Source of the DNA: UMGS1279 sp045540715
Lineage (GTDB): Bacteria; Bacillota; Clostridia; Oscillospirales; Acutalibacteraceae
Assembly (NCBI GenBank): GCA_045540715.1
Contig: JAZQHT010000012.1
Coordinates: 1 to 64,000, forward strand
Direction of reading: 5' to 3'
DNA: 64,000 bases
Shown: piece by piece, positions 52,290-60,821 of the stretch
How positions within the stretch are numbered: position 1 is the first letter of the stretch
Layout: every line of letters starts with the position of its first letter
The notes under the pieces: generated by a model
What the model saw: only the letters and a program-made list of their open reading frames with translations
The model's database searches: none
What the model was told of the DNA's origin: nothing
Made by a program: the position numbers and the translations under genes

Positions 52290-52371
52290 AGCCGCTTATT
52301 ATGGGCTTTTTAAAGTAAAGAGTAATCTTTCGCCTAATTGTAGCGAGTCTAAAATAAAGGTTGTATGAATT
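52290..52371 (+). ncRNA. Ribosomal protein L21 leader
   Basis: The 5' leader of rplU holds a hairpin pairing AAGCCGCTTATTATGGGCTT arms (52289-52312) and the segment CGCCTAATTGTAGCGAGTCT (52332-52351), which I recognise from L21 leaders of Firmicutes. It is thought to allow L21 to control its own operon. The call rests on recalled consensus and position. Confidence 0.65.
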
Positions 52372-52692
52372 ATGTACGCAATTTTCGAAACAGGCGGTAA
52401 ACAGTACCGCGTTCAAGTTGGCGATGAAATTTACGTTGAAAAACTAAATGCTAACGAAAATGAAACATTAACTTTTGACACCGTTGTAGCTTTAAGCTCT
52501 GACAGAGGTGCTTTAAAAGTTGGTAAACCCTATGTTGCAAATGCAACAGTAACAGCAACCGTTTTAAAGAACGGCAAACAAAAGAAAATCACAGTTTTCA
52601 CTTATAAACCTAAAAAAGGTTGTGCAAGAAAACTAGGCCACAGACAGCCCTACACCAAGATTAAGATTGATGCAATAGGCCAGGAAAAATAA
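52372..52692 (+). CDS. rplU: 50S ribosomal protein L21
   Basis: 106 residues; typical start MYAIFETGGKQYRVQVGDEIYVEKL and end KRKPY-like HRQPYTKIKIDAI. It binds 23S rRNA in the large subunit. First gene of rplU-prp-rpmA under an L21 leader. Confidence 0.98.
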   Translation: MYAIFETGGKQYRVQVGDEIYVEKLNANENETLTFDTVVALSSDRGALKVGKPYVANATVTATVLKNGKQKKITVFTYKPKKGCARKLGHRQPYTKIKIDAIGQEK

Positions 52693-52693
52693 T

Positions 52694-53014
52694 ATGACTT
52701 CAGTAAAGTTTATTTACTGCAAAGATATGATGGTTGGTTTTAAAGTTAGCGGTCATTCCACAGCCGATGAAAACGACGATTACGGAAGACTTGTTTGTTC
52801 TGCAATATCAAGTGCAGTCTATTTAAGCGCCAACACCTTAACCGACGTTTTGCTTATTAAATGCAATATAAAAGAGTCGGATGGTGAATTTGAACTTCTT
52901 GTTTTAGAAAAAGAAGAACAAGCACAAACCATCCTAAAAGGTTTTAAACTTCATATCGAGGGTCTAAGGAAAGAAAACAAATCTTATATAAAAGTATCTA
53001 CGGAGGAAAAATAA
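52694..53014 (+). CDS. prp: Ribosomal-processing cysteine protease Prp
   Basis: 106 residues. Catalytic His and Cys are H21 (SGHS) and C35 in DYGRLVCSAISSA. Prp (YsxB) removes the N-terminal pre-sequence of L27 in Firmicutes and related bacteria. The downstream L27 has that pre-sequence. The gene is 1 nt from rplU and abuts rpmA. Confidence 0.96.
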   Translation: MTSVKFIYCKDMMVGFKVSGHSTADENDDYGRLVCSAISSAVYLSANTLTDVLLIKCNIKESDGEFELLVLEKEEQAQTILKGFKLHIEGLRKENKSYIKVSTEEK

Positions 53015-53293
53015 ATGTTAAGAATAAATATTACTTTATTTGCACATAAAAAGGGCGTTGGCTCTACAAAGAACGGCCGCGACAGTGAGTCTAAAAGACT
53101 TGGTGTTAAACGTGGCGACGGACAATTCGTATTAGCAGGTAACATCCTAGTTCGTCAAAGAGGAACCCACATTCATCCCGGCGTAAACGTTGGTAAAGGT
53201 TCTGACGATACATTATTTGCTTTAGTTGACGGTAAAGTTAAATTTGAGCGCAAAGGTCGCGACCGTAAACAAGTAAGCATTATTGCTGAGTAA
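53015..53293 (+). CDS. rpmA: 50S ribosomal protein L27 precursor
   Basis: 92 residues. The N-terminus MLRINITLFAHKKGVGSTKN carries the Firmicutes pre-sequence; Prp should cut after F9 to expose the AHKKG tail that reaches the peptidyl-transferase centre. GGAGG precedes the ATG. The body GTHIHPGVNVGKGSDDTLFA is standard L27. Confidence 0.98.
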   Translation: MLRINITLFAHKKGVGSTKNGRDSESKRLGVKRGDGQFVLAGNILVRQRGTHIHPGVNVGKGSDDTLFALVDGKVKFERKGRDRKQVSIIAE

Positions 53294-53298
53294 TATAA

Positions 53299-53336
53299 GG
53301 GTCCGAGAAAACGGTTGCGTTTACTCGGACTTTTTC
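53299..53336 (+). terminator. Terminator after rpmA
   Basis: GTCCGAG / CTCGGAC outer stem and AAACG / CGTTT inner stem with a GTTG loop, then T5. Confidence 0.9.
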
Positions 53337-53354
53337 ATTTAATACGGAGTATTT

Positions 53355-53669
53355 ATGGGAAAAATAATAATTACACAAACCAACTCAGATTTTGAAGCCG
53401 ATATTCTAGTGGAATTACTTAAACAAAATAGTATTGAAGCAGAAATTAAAAATGAAGAAGATAAATATTTAATTTTAATTTCCGAATTTGATAAATCGGT
53501 TGCAGAAAAAATCATTAATAATTATAATAATCCTGCCGAAAAGCAAGAGGTAGCAAAAACCATAAGTTTAAAAAGCAGTATTATTAAAATGTTAATTTTA
53601 ATTGGCGGCGCAGTGGTGTTTTTTTATTTGATGTCGCTTTTGTTTAAACTTATTTTAGAGTTAGTTTAG
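53355..53669 (+). CDS. Small DUF2007-like protein with C-terminal membrane helix
   Basis: 104 residues. The first 60 residues resemble the DUF2007 putative signal-transducing fold (ITQTNSDFEADILVELLKQNSIEAEIKNEEDK), and the last 25 are one hydrophobic helix (MLILIGGAVVFFYLMSLLF), so it is probably a tail-anchored membrane protein. It is 9 nt ahead of obg, and may be cotranscribed. Function unknown. Confidence 0.75.
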   Translation: MGKIIITQTNSDFEADILVELLKQNSIEAEIKNEEDKYLILISEFDKSVAEKIINNYNNPAEKQEVAKTISLKSSIIKMLILIGGAVVFFYLMSLLFKLILELV

Positions 53670-53678
53670 GAGTAACTT

Positions 53679-54947
53679 ATGTTTGTTGATATAGCAAAAG
53701 TATTTATAAAAGCGGGTAATGGCGGTAATGGTGCCGTTTCTTTTCATCGCGAAAAGTACGTTGCCGCAGGTGGTCCTGACGGTGGCGACGGCGGTAAAGG
53801 CGGTAACGTTGTTATGGTTGCAGACAGTAACCTTTCAACCCTTGCAGATTTTAGATACAAAAGAAAATACGTAGCAGAAAATGGTGAAAACGGCGGCACA
53901 AAACGTTGCAGTGGCAAAAAAGGTAAAGACCTTGTTATTGCAGTGCCTAAAGGTACATTAGTTAAAGATGCTAACACCGGAAGAATTATTGCCGACATTT
54001 CGGGTGAAGAACCCGTTATTATTGCAAAAGGAGGTAACGGTGGTTGGGGAAATACTCATTTTGCAACCTCAACCCGTCAAATTCCACGATTTGCAAAAGA
54101 GGGTAACCCCGGTGAAGAAATCGAAGCCGTTTTAGAACTTAAACTTTTAGCAGATGTTGGCCTTGTTGGCTTTCCAAACGTTGGCAAAAGCACATTTTTA
54201 TCGGTTGTAAGCGAAGCAAAGCCTAAAATTGCAAACTACCATTTTACAACACTCACACCTGTTTTAGGTGTTATTAGAATTGAAGAGGGAACTTCTTTTG
54301 TAATGGCAGATATACCCGGCCTTATTGAAGGGGCGGCTGACGGCGTAGGCCTTGGCCATAACTTTTTACGTCATATTGAAAGATGCCGTTTAATTGTTCA
54401 TATACTTGATATTTCGGGTAGTGAAGGCAGAGATCCAAAAGAAGATTTTGATAAAATTAATAGCGAATTATTTAGTTTTTCTGAAGAACTTTCAAACAAA
54501 GAACAAATTGTTGTTGCCAATAAGTGTGATCTTGTTGATGAAAAAGTATTAGAAGAATATAAAGAATATTTTGAAAATAAAGGTTATAGCTTTTATCCTG
54601 TTATGGCGGCAATTGCAGAAGGAACCGATGCAGTTATTAAAGCAGCCGCAGAAAAACTTGCAACCTTGCCACCACTTAAAATCTACGAACCCGAACCTGA
54701 AATTTTTGAATTTAAAGCCGAAAACGGTCGTGAATTTAAAGTTCGTAAAGAAGATGGCGTTTACTTTATTGATGCACCATGGCTACTAAAAATTATGAAT
54801 AATACTAACCCGGATGATTTTGAATCTATGCAGTATTTTCAAAGGGTGCTTAAAGAAAGCGGCATTATTGAAGAACTTGAAAAACAGGGCATTGAAGATG
54901 GCGATACCGTATCGGTTTACGATATTGAATTTGATTATATAAGCTAG
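53679..54947 (+). CDS. obg: GTPase Obg/CgtA
   Basis: 422 residues. The Gly-rich Obg fold spans 1-155 (KAGNGGNGAVSFHREKYV ...), the G domain starts with GFPNVGKST at G164 and has DIPGLIEGA and NKCDL, and an OCT domain lies at about 345-422. It is an essential GTPase for 50S assembly and stress response. AGGAG precedes the ATG. In Bacillus obg also lies downstream of rplU-ysxB-rpmA. Confidence 0.98.
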   Translation: MFVDIAKVFIKAGNGGNGAVSFHREKYVAAGGPDGGDGGKGGNVVMVADSNLSTLADFRYKRKYVAENGENGGTKRCSGKKGKDLVIAVPKGTLVKDANTGRIIADISGEEPVIIAKGGNGGWGNTHFATSTRQIPRFAKEGNPGEEIEAVLELKLLADVGLVGFPNVGKSTFLSVVSEAKPKIANYHFTTLTPVLGVIRIEEGTSFVMADIPGLIEGAADGVGLGHNFLRHIERCRLIVHILDISGSEGRDPKEDFDKINSELFSFSEELSNKEQIVVANKCDLVDEKVLEEYKEYFENKGYSFYPVMAAIAEGTDAVIKAAAEKLATLPPLKIYEPEPEIFEFKAENGREFKVRKEDGVYFIDAPWLLKIMNNTNPDDFESMQYFQRVLKESGIIEELEKQGIEDGDTVSVYDIEFDYIS

Positions 54948-54956
54948 GGGATAAAT

Positions 54957-55331
54957 ATGTCAGCATCTAAATATAATGGTTCAACACTTGCTTTTGTTGG
55001 CGATGCAGTATATGGCCTTATGGTTCGTGAACGTTTGATTGAACCTGAAAAACCATTAGGGGAGCTTCATAAATCAAGCGTGAAATACGTAAATGCCAAC
55101 GCACAAAGCGAAGCGTTAGGTTTTATTAAAGATATTTTAACCGAAGAAGAAATTTCAATTTTTCGCAGAGGAAGAAATTCCAAAGCGCAAAACATCCCCA
55201 AAAACTCAAAAGTGGGGGACTACCACAAAGCAACCGGTCTTGAAACTTTGTTTGGCTTTCTTTATTTAGAAGGAAGATTTGACCGCTTAAAAGAACTTTT
55301 TAATATCATTTGGGAAAATTCAAACAAATAA
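54957..55331 (+). CDS. mrnC: Mini-ribonuclease III
   Basis: 124 residues, an RNase III catalytic domain without the dsRNA-binding domain. The metal site includes D16 (FVGDAVY) and the acidic stretch in GLETLFGFLYLEGR. It matures 23S rRNA ends in Bacillus. AGGGGAT precedes the ATG; it follows obg by 9 nt. Confidence 0.95.
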   Translation: MSASKYNGSTLAFVGDAVYGLMVRERLIEPEKPLGELHKSSVKYVNANAQSEALGFIKDILTEEEISIFRRGRNSKAQNIPKNSKVGDYHKATGLETLFGFLYLEGRFDRLKELFNIIWENSNK

Positions 55332-55368
55332 AAAATAGCCTTTCTTTTTAGAGAGGCTATTTTTCTTT
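55331..55368. terminator. Bidirectional terminator between mrnC and the Cys-rich peptide gene
   Basis: AAATAGCCTTTCT / AGAGAGGCTATTT stem, T-runs on both strands. It sits downstream of both convergent genes. Confidence 0.85.
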
Positions 55369-55401
55369 TTATGGTCTAAAGGTAACAGTCTTTTGTTTTA
55401 A

Positions 55402-55524
55402 TTATCCGCAAAGGCAGTTGTTACGGTCTTCACAGTCGTTATTGTTATTGCAAAGTAATAAAATAACAACCAAGATAAGAACCCAGGTGCAGCTATTGCC
55501 GCCAAATAGGTTGCAACCACACAT
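55402..55524 (-). CDS. 40-residue cysteine-rich membrane peptide
   Basis: A short gene with an excellent ribosome site (AAAGGAGG, 8 nt before the ATG). The peptide starts MCGCNLFGGNSCTW, has a hydrophobic core (VLILVVILLLC), then a polar Asn/Asp tail with more Cys (NNNNDCEDRNNCLCG). It has seven cysteines in total. Such tiny Cys/Asn-rich peptides are common in spore-forming Clostridia, but I cannot name a family. The mother-cell-type promoter upstream (55553-55581) points to a late sporulation or spore-coat role (inference). Confidence 0.75.
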   Translation of the reverse strand: MCGCNLFGGNSCTWVLILVVILLLCNNNNDCEDRNNCLCG

Positions 55525-55552
55525 ACTTGTTACCTCCTTTCGGTTTTCAAGA

Positions 55553-55581
55553 TATACTATGAATTTTTCATCCTTTTTGTT
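55553..55581 (-). promoter_or_regulatory. Candidate mother-cell sigma promoter of the Cys-rich peptide
   Basis: On the minus strand AACA (55581-55578), 16-nt spacer, CATAGTATA (55561-55553) match the sigma-K pattern MACM-N16-CATANNNTA; the sigma-E -10 box is similar. No sigma-A promoter of comparable quality is seen. Confidence 0.5.
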
Positions 55582-55607
55582 ACAAATAAAAATTTTTAAA
55601 AAATATA

Positions 55608-55661
55608 TTGACTTTTACTGACCTTTGTGTATAATAAAATTGAAAGTCAGTAAAAGTCAAA
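55608..55661 (+). promoter_or_regulatory. ctsR promoter with two inverted CtsR boxes
   Basis: The promoter is TTGACT (55608-55613), 16-nt spacer, TATAAT (55630-55635). Two CtsR-type tandem heptamers flank the -10 box in opposite orientation: AGGTCAGTAAAAGTCAA on the minus strand over 55608-55624 and AAGTCAGTAAAAGTCAAA on the plus strand over 55644-55661. CtsR therefore can cover both the -35 box and the transcription start. Confidence 0.88.
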
Positions 55662-55683
55662 CTTTTAAAAGGACGGTATAAAT

Positions 55684-56136
55684 ATGAGATTAAGCGATAT
55701 TATTACAGAAACAATTATTAATATGTTAAACGAGTCGGAGCATAACACTGCTGAAATTCAGCGAAATGAATTGGCGGCTATGCTTGGTTGCGTACCAAGT
55801 CAAATTAACTACGTTTTATCTTCGCGGTTTACACCTGAACACGGATATATTATTGAAAGTCGTCGCGGTGGCGGAGGATATATAAAAATTACAAGAGTTA
55901 GAATTGATAAAAGCTCTGCACTGATGCATATTATTAATTCTATAGGTAATAAGATTGACGGTGTGGCTTCGCGCGTGCTTATTTCTAACAGCAGAGATAT
56001 GGAACTTATTGATAACGACACGGCTGTTCTTATGATGACTGCTATTTCAACCCCCGTTTTGCGTGAAATACCTGTAATTTATCACGATAGTTACAGAGCC
56101 GCCGTTTTAAAACAAATGTTTATGACAAGAATATAG
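55684..56136 (+). CDS. ctsR: CtsR heat-shock repressor
   Basis: 150 residues, winged HTH with the typical RNELAAMLGCVPSQINYVLSSRFT and the conserved Arg/Gly beta-wing SRRGGGGYIKI (about 60-70), which senses heat. It represses clp genes and is inactivated by temperature or by McsB. Two CtsR boxes lie in its own promoter, so the operon is autoregulated. Confidence 0.97.
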   Translation: MRLSDIITETIINMLNESEHNTAEIQRNELAAMLGCVPSQINYVLSSRFTPEHGYIIESRRGGGGYIKITRVRIDKSSALMHIINSIGNKIDGVASRVLISNSRDMELIDNDTAVLMMTAISTPVLREIPVIYHDSYRAAVLKQMFMTRI

Positions 56137-56147
56137 TAGGTGATATT

Positions 56148-56597
56148 ATGTTATGTTCAAGATGCGGACAAAACACCGCAACAACACATTATAAATCGGT
56201 TATTAACGGTAAGGTTACTGAAGAACACCTTTGCTCAAATTGTGCCGAAAATTTAAATATTTCAAGTTTTTATTTTCCAAACGTATTTTCATCGGTTTTC
56301 TCAGAAAACTCAAAAATTGCCACAGTAAAGCACTGTGAAGTGTGCGGCAGTTCTTTTTACGATATTAAAAGAACCGGCAAGGCAGGCTGCAGCAATTGCT
56401 ATGAAATCTTTAAAGAAGAAATTTTACCTTCAGTAAACCTGATTCACGGTAGCACAAAGCACCAAAAATCGGTAAATGAAAACAAAAAGGAAGATTCGCT
56501 TAACGCTAAAAAAGAAGCGTTAAAAAAGGCAATTTTAGAAGAACGTTTTGAAGATGCCGCCGTTTTGCGCGATGAAATTAAAAGTTTAGAGGAGTAA
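56148..56597 (+). CDS. mcsA: McsA, zinc-finger activator of McsB
   Basis: 149 residues. Four CXXC-type pairs (CSRC, CSNC, CEVC, CSNC) form the zinc ribbons, and a C-terminal UVR-type helix pair (KKAILEERFEDAAVLRDEIKSLE) contacts ClpC. McsA activates the arginine kinase McsB and thereby the ClpCP protease. Overlaps no neighbour; GTGAT-type site upstream. Confidence 0.96.
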   Translation: MLCSRCGQNTATTHYKSVINGKVTEEHLCSNCAENLNISSFYFPNVFSSVFSENSKIATVKHCEVCGSSFYDIKRTGKAGCSNCYEIFKEEILPSVNLIHGSTKHQKSVNENKKEDSLNAKKEALKKAILEERFEDAAVLRDEIKSLEE

Positions 56598-56601
56598 ATT
56601 A

Positions 56602-57606
56602 ATGAGTTGGTATAATAACTCGGGCGATATTGTTATTAGTACAAGGGTTAGAATTGCCCGTAACATTAATAATTTGCCCTTTCCACATAAAATGAACAAC
56701 GAGCAAATAGTTGAACTTTGCTCTAAAATAAAAAAAGCAGTAGAAAATAAAGAGTTTTCATTTGGAAAACTAAATTATATTTCTTGCGATTCTGCTAAGA
56801 GTGAAATGTCTTCTATGGTTGAAAGACATATTATTAGCCCAAATTTTGCTACGAATTATAATGATAGAGCCTTTTTATTATCTGATGATGAAACGGTTAG
56901 CATTATGATTGCCGAAGAAGACCATATAAGAATTCAGGTTATTATGGGAGATAATAACTTAGAAAAGGCTTTAGAAATTGCAAAAGAAGTAGATAACACT
57001 TTATTAGAAAATCTAGATATTGCTTATTCTGAACAACTAGGTTTTTTAACTGCTTGTCCAACCAATTTAGGTACAGCCTTAAGGGCGTCTTTAATGCTTC
57101 ATATACCCGCAATGGAAAGCATAGGAGTAGTACCTTCTTTAAAAGAGTCAATATCTAAAATAGGCTTTACTTTAAGAGGCCTATATGGTGAAGGCAGTAA
57201 AGCGGAAGGCGGTTTTTATCAGGTTTCAAATCAAGTAACTTTGGGCATTACCGAAGAAGATGCCATTAAAAACTTAAAAGGCATTTCAGAACAAATTATA
57301 TCTAGAGAAACTACTGCAAGAAATGAATTCAATAAAGATAAATTAGAAGACCTTGTGTATCGTGCGCTAGGTACTTTAAAATACGCTAAAATTATGTCTA
57401 GTAGTGAGGCAACGGGCCTGTTATCAACTTTAAAATCAGGCATTTCACAAGGCATATTAACTCATTTAGATAAAAGTTTACCCATAAAATTATTTATAGA
57501 AACAATGCCTAACATGCTTCAAACAAAGCATGGTATTTTAACACCTTCCGACCGTGACATTTTAAGGGCAAACATTATTCGAGAAAGTTTAAAGGGGTGT
57601 GAATAG
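56602..57606 (+). CDS. mcsB: Protein-arginine kinase McsB
   Basis: 334 residues, phosphagen-kinase fold. ATP-site arginines lie in STRVRIARNI (13-22), and the nucleotide-specific region includes NLGTALRAS and an EEDHIRIQ stretch. It phosphorylates arginines on damaged proteins, marking them for ClpCP, and helps inactivate CtsR. It is 4 nt after mcsA and 2 nt before clpC. Confidence 0.97.
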   Translation: MSWYNNSGDIVISTRVRIARNINNLPFPHKMNNEQIVELCSKIKKAVENKEFSFGKLNYISCDSAKSEMSSMVERHIISPNFATNYNDRAFLLSDDETVSIMIAEEDHIRIQVIMGDNNLEKALEIAKEVDNTLLENLDIAYSEQLGFLTACPTNLGTALRASLMLHIPAMESIGVVPSLKESISKIGFTLRGLYGEGSKAEGGFYQVSNQVTLGITEEDAIKNLKGISEQIISRETTARNEFNKDKLEDLVYRALGTLKYAKIMSSSEATGLLSTLKSGISQGILTHLDKSLPIKLFIETMPNMLQTKHGILTPSDRDILRANIIRESLKGCE

Positions 57607-57608
57607 TA

Positions 57609-60029
57609 ATGAAATATAATTTTCACGGATTTACCGAAAATGGCAATAATGCAATTAACTATGCCATTATTACTGCCGAAGAATTTGGCCACACATACGT
57701 TGGCAGCGAGCACTTGCTTATTGGACTTTTAAAAACAGAAGGTATAGCCAAGACTATATTAGAACAAAATGGTGCTAAACTTGAAAGTTTAGAACAACTC
57801 TTAGAAAAGGTTATAGGCAAAGGAGAAAAAACCGAACTTTCTCCAAAGCAATTAACCCCAAGAGCTAAAAGAATTATAGAGAAATCACTTGAAACTTCTA
57901 AAGTTATAGGTAATGATTTTGTAGGTACCGAGCATATTTTAATTGCAATTTTAGGTGAAGGCGATAACTATGCCGAAAGATTTTTAAACGAATTATCGGT
58001 TGATGTATCTAAAATTCATGAAGATTGCAATAACATTGTAACAAAGGGCGAATTTGACAATAAAACCGCCAAAAAGCAGAAAAAATCGAACACAAAAACC
58101 CTAGATAAATTTGCAATTGACTTAACACAAAAAGCAAAAGACGGCAAAATTGACCCCGTTATTGGACGTGAAAAAGAAATTGAACGTGTGGTTGAAATTT
58201 TAGGCCGTAGAAATAAAAACAATCCGGTTTTAATTGGTGAACCGGGTGTAGGTAAAACGGCTATTGCAGAAGGTTTAGCATTAAAAATCGTTAACGATGA
58301 AGCACCTGAAACCCTTAATAACAAAAGAATTTTGGCTTTAGATTTAACGGGGATGGTAGCAGGCACCAAATATCGTGGCGACTTTGAAGAAAGAATTAAA
58401 GCTGCTATTGATGAAGCTATAAACGATAACGACGTAATATTATTTATTGACGAACTTCATACAATTATGGGGGCAGGTTCTGCAGAAGGTTCAACCGATG
58501 CCGCAAATATTTTAAAACCCACCTTAGCGCGTGGCGAATTGCGTATTATTGGAGCAACAACCTTAGAAGAATATCGTAAAAACATTGAAAAAGATTCGGC
58601 ACTTGAACGCCGTTTTCAACCCGTTACGGTTGATGAACCAAACGAAGAAGATGCTATTTTAATTCTAAAAGGACTTAGGAATAAATATGAAGCTCATCAT
58701 AAAGTAAAAATTACTGATGAAGCAATTATTTCTGCAGTAAACTTATCATCGCGTTATATTACTGATAGATTTTTACCAGATAAAGCCATAGATTTAATTG
58801 ACGAAGCAGCATCTAAAGTTAGATTAAAAAACACAAAAACACCCGATAACGTAAAAGAACTTGAAGGCAAAATCAAAAGCATAGCAGAAGAAAAAACAGC
58901 TTTTGTAAATGCTCAAGATTTTGAAAAAGCTGCAGAACTTCGCGATAAAGAAAAGGCATTAAAAGAAGAATTAGAAACCATAAAAGCTGAAAATAAACAA
59001 AATGGCGAATTTACCGCTAAGGTGTTAGAAGAAGATATTGCAACAATTGTTTCTTCATGGACGGGTGTTCCGGTAACACAACTTACTGAAGCCGAAAGTC
59101 AAAGACTGTTAAAAATGGAAGATACACTTCATAACCGCATAATAGGTCAAGATGAGGCGGTAAAAGCCGTTTCAAAAGCTATTCGCCGCGGCAGAGTTGG
59201 TATTAAAGATAAAAACCGTCCTATTGGTTCTTTTATATTTTTAGGTCCAACAGGTGTAGGTAAAACCGAACTATGTAAAGCCCTTGCAGAAGCAGTGTTT
59301 GGCAGTGAAAGCGCAATGTTAAGATTAGATATGAGTGAATATATGGAAAAACACACCGTATCTAAATTAATTGGTTCGCCACCTGGTTATATTGGTTATG
59401 ATGAAGGCGGTCAACTAACTGAAAAAATTCGTCGCAAACCATACAGTGTTGTACTTTTTGATGAAATTGAAAAGGCTCACCCTGATGTATTTAACGTTTT
59501 ACTTCAAATATTAGATGACGGACATATTACCGATTCCACCGGTCGCAAAGTTGATTTTAAAAACACCATTATTATAATGACATCTAATATAGGGGCAAGA
59601 AATATTACTGACACTAAAATTTCTTTTGGCTTTGGCGAACACGATGAAACAGATAACGATATTAAAAATGTTGTTTTACAAGAGCTTAAAAAAGAATTTA
59701 GACCTGAATTTTTAAATAGGGTGGACGACATTATTGTTTTCCATAAACTCCAAAAAGAACACATACGCTTAATTGCTAAAAATATGTTATCTTCGCTAGC
59801 AAAACGCTTAAAAGAACTTAAGGTTAATTTAGAGTTTGAAGAGTTAGCGGTGGAAGCAATAGCAGACGTAGGTTTTGATAGGGTTTACGGTGCAAGACCG
59901 CTTAGACGTGCTATTGTAAATAATATTGAAGATCCGTTAAGCGAAAAGATGTTAGAAGGTAGTATAAAAGAAAACACCACCGTTAAGGTTTCCCATAACG
60001 GTAGTGAATTTACCTTTACAACTGAATAA
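57609..60029 (+). CDS. clpC: ATP-dependent Clp protease ATPase subunit ClpC
   Basis: 806 residues: Clp_N repeats (1-145), AAA1 with Walker A from G210 (GEPGVGKT), a short middle domain with UVR-type motif (FEKAAELRDKEKALKEE near 438-455), and AAA2 with Walker A from G546 (GPTGVGKT) and sensor/arginine finger GARPLRRAI. It unfolds McsB-tagged or adaptor-delivered proteins for ClpP. Its stop is immediately adjacent to the stop of the convergent GNAT gene, with no gap. Confidence 0.98.
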   Translation: MKYNFHGFTENGNNAINYAIITAEEFGHTYVGSEHLLIGLLKTEGIAKTILEQNGAKLESLEQLLEKVIGKGEKTELSPKQLTPRAKRIIEKSLETSKVIGNDFVGTEHILIAILGEGDNYAERFLNELSVDVSKIHEDCNNIVTKGEFDNKTAKKQKKSNTKTLDKFAIDLTQKAKDGKIDPVIGREKEIERVVEILGRRNKNNPVLIGEPGVGKTAIAEGLALKIVNDEAPETLNNKRILALDLTGMVAGTKYRGDFEERIKAAIDEAINDNDVILFIDELHTIMGAGSAEGSTDAANILKPTLARGELRIIGATTLEEYRKNIEKDSALERRFQPVTVDEPNEEDAILILKGLRNKYEAHHKVKITDEAIISAVNLSSRYITDRFLPDKAIDLIDEAASKVRLKNTKTPDNVKELEGKIKSIAEEKTAFVNAQDFEKAAELRDKEKALKEELETIKAENKQNGEFTAKVLEEDIATIVSSWTGVPVTQLTEAESQRLLKMEDTLHNRIIGQDEAVKAVSKAIRRGRVGIKDKNRPIGSFIFLGPTGVGKTELCKALAEAVFGSESAMLRLDMSEYMEKHTVSKLIGSPPGYIGYDEGGQLTEKIRRKPYSVVLFDEIEKAHPDVFNVLLQILDDGHITDSTGRKVDFKNTIIIMTSNIGARNITDTKISFGFGEHDETDNDIKNVVLQELKKEFRPEFLNRVDDIIVFHKLQKEHIRLIAKNMLSSLAKRLKELKVNLEFEELAVEAIADVGFDRVYGARPLRRAIVNNIEDPLSEKMLEGSIKENTTVKVSHNGSEFTFTTE

Positions 60030-60821
60030 TTATTCAAAACAAGGACCGTGGTATATATTATACTGCGGTTCTGTTATTTTATTTAACCAAATAACAGAAA
60101 ATGCATTGTTTTTACCTAAAGTTTTAACGGTTGCGGTTTTACAATTAAATTTATTTAATGCAAAATTTAAACTGTCGTTAGTTCCTAAATGTTCAGCAAT
60201 AAAGGCTTTGCCATCTTCGGTATAACGTTCCATTAAACAAATTGAATTTTCGTTGCCAAAAATATGATAGTGGTTATTTAAACCATCCTCTAAACAAGGC
60301 TTTAAAATTACATGAGGAGTATTCTTTAAAAGTTCTTCTCTAATATCAATGTATTCTTTTGCTGTTATGCAGTTAATTTTAGCGCAATCATCGGTTTTTT
60401 CGTATTCATAAATATCGCTATATAAAACCTTGTTAAAACCACAAGAAGCATAAAACTTAAAAAGTCCTTCATTTGCGGGTTTTAAAACGATGCCATACTT
60501 ACCGTTTTTAATTACTTCTTTTTTAGCATAATCAAGTAATAAGTGCATAAGACCTTGCCCACGATATGCTTTATCGGTAGATGCGGCATAAAGATAATAA
60601 ATAGGGTATGGTTTATCTAAAACAACTTCGCTTTCAATTAAAAAAAGTTGGCAAACCCTTTCATTATTAACCGTTAAATATAGGTATAAACTGCCTTTTA
60701 AAAGGGTTTTAAACAGGCGGTCGGTATTTTCTGCTTTTTCCATAAAAGCGTCAGAAAACAAGGTTTTAGCAATATTATCGTTATCATCTGTTAAGGAAGT
60801 AAAAAATTCTATTTTATTCAT
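60030..60821 (-). CDS. GNAT-family N-acetyltransferase
   Basis: 263 residues. The acetyl-CoA site is YLYAASTDKAYRGQGLMHLLLDYAKKE (about 76-102), containing the R/QxxGx(G) core, followed by GIVLKPANEGLFKFYASCGF. The C-terminal 120 residues form a second domain with no recognised motif. Substrate unknown. It overlaps the end of the next upstream gene by 8 bp, so the two are cotranscribed. Confidence 0.87.
   Translation of the reverse strand: MNKIEFFTSLTDDNDNIAKTLFSDAFMEKAENTDRLFKTLLKGSLYLYLTVNNERVCQLFLIESEVVLDKPYPIYYLYAASTDKAYRGQGLMHLLLDYAKKEVIKNGKYGIVLKPANEGLFKFYASCGFNKVLYSDIYEYEKTDDCAKINCITAKEYIDIREELLKNTPHVILKPCLEDGLNNHYHIFGNENSICLMERYTEDGKAFIAEHLGTNDSLNFALNKFNCKTATVKTLGKNNAFSVIWLNKITEPQYNIYHGPCFE

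Noticed and set aside
52365..52371. ATG 7 nt upstream of the rplU start
   Set aside because: It is out of frame with L21 and shortly meets a stop; the L21 start is standard at 52372.
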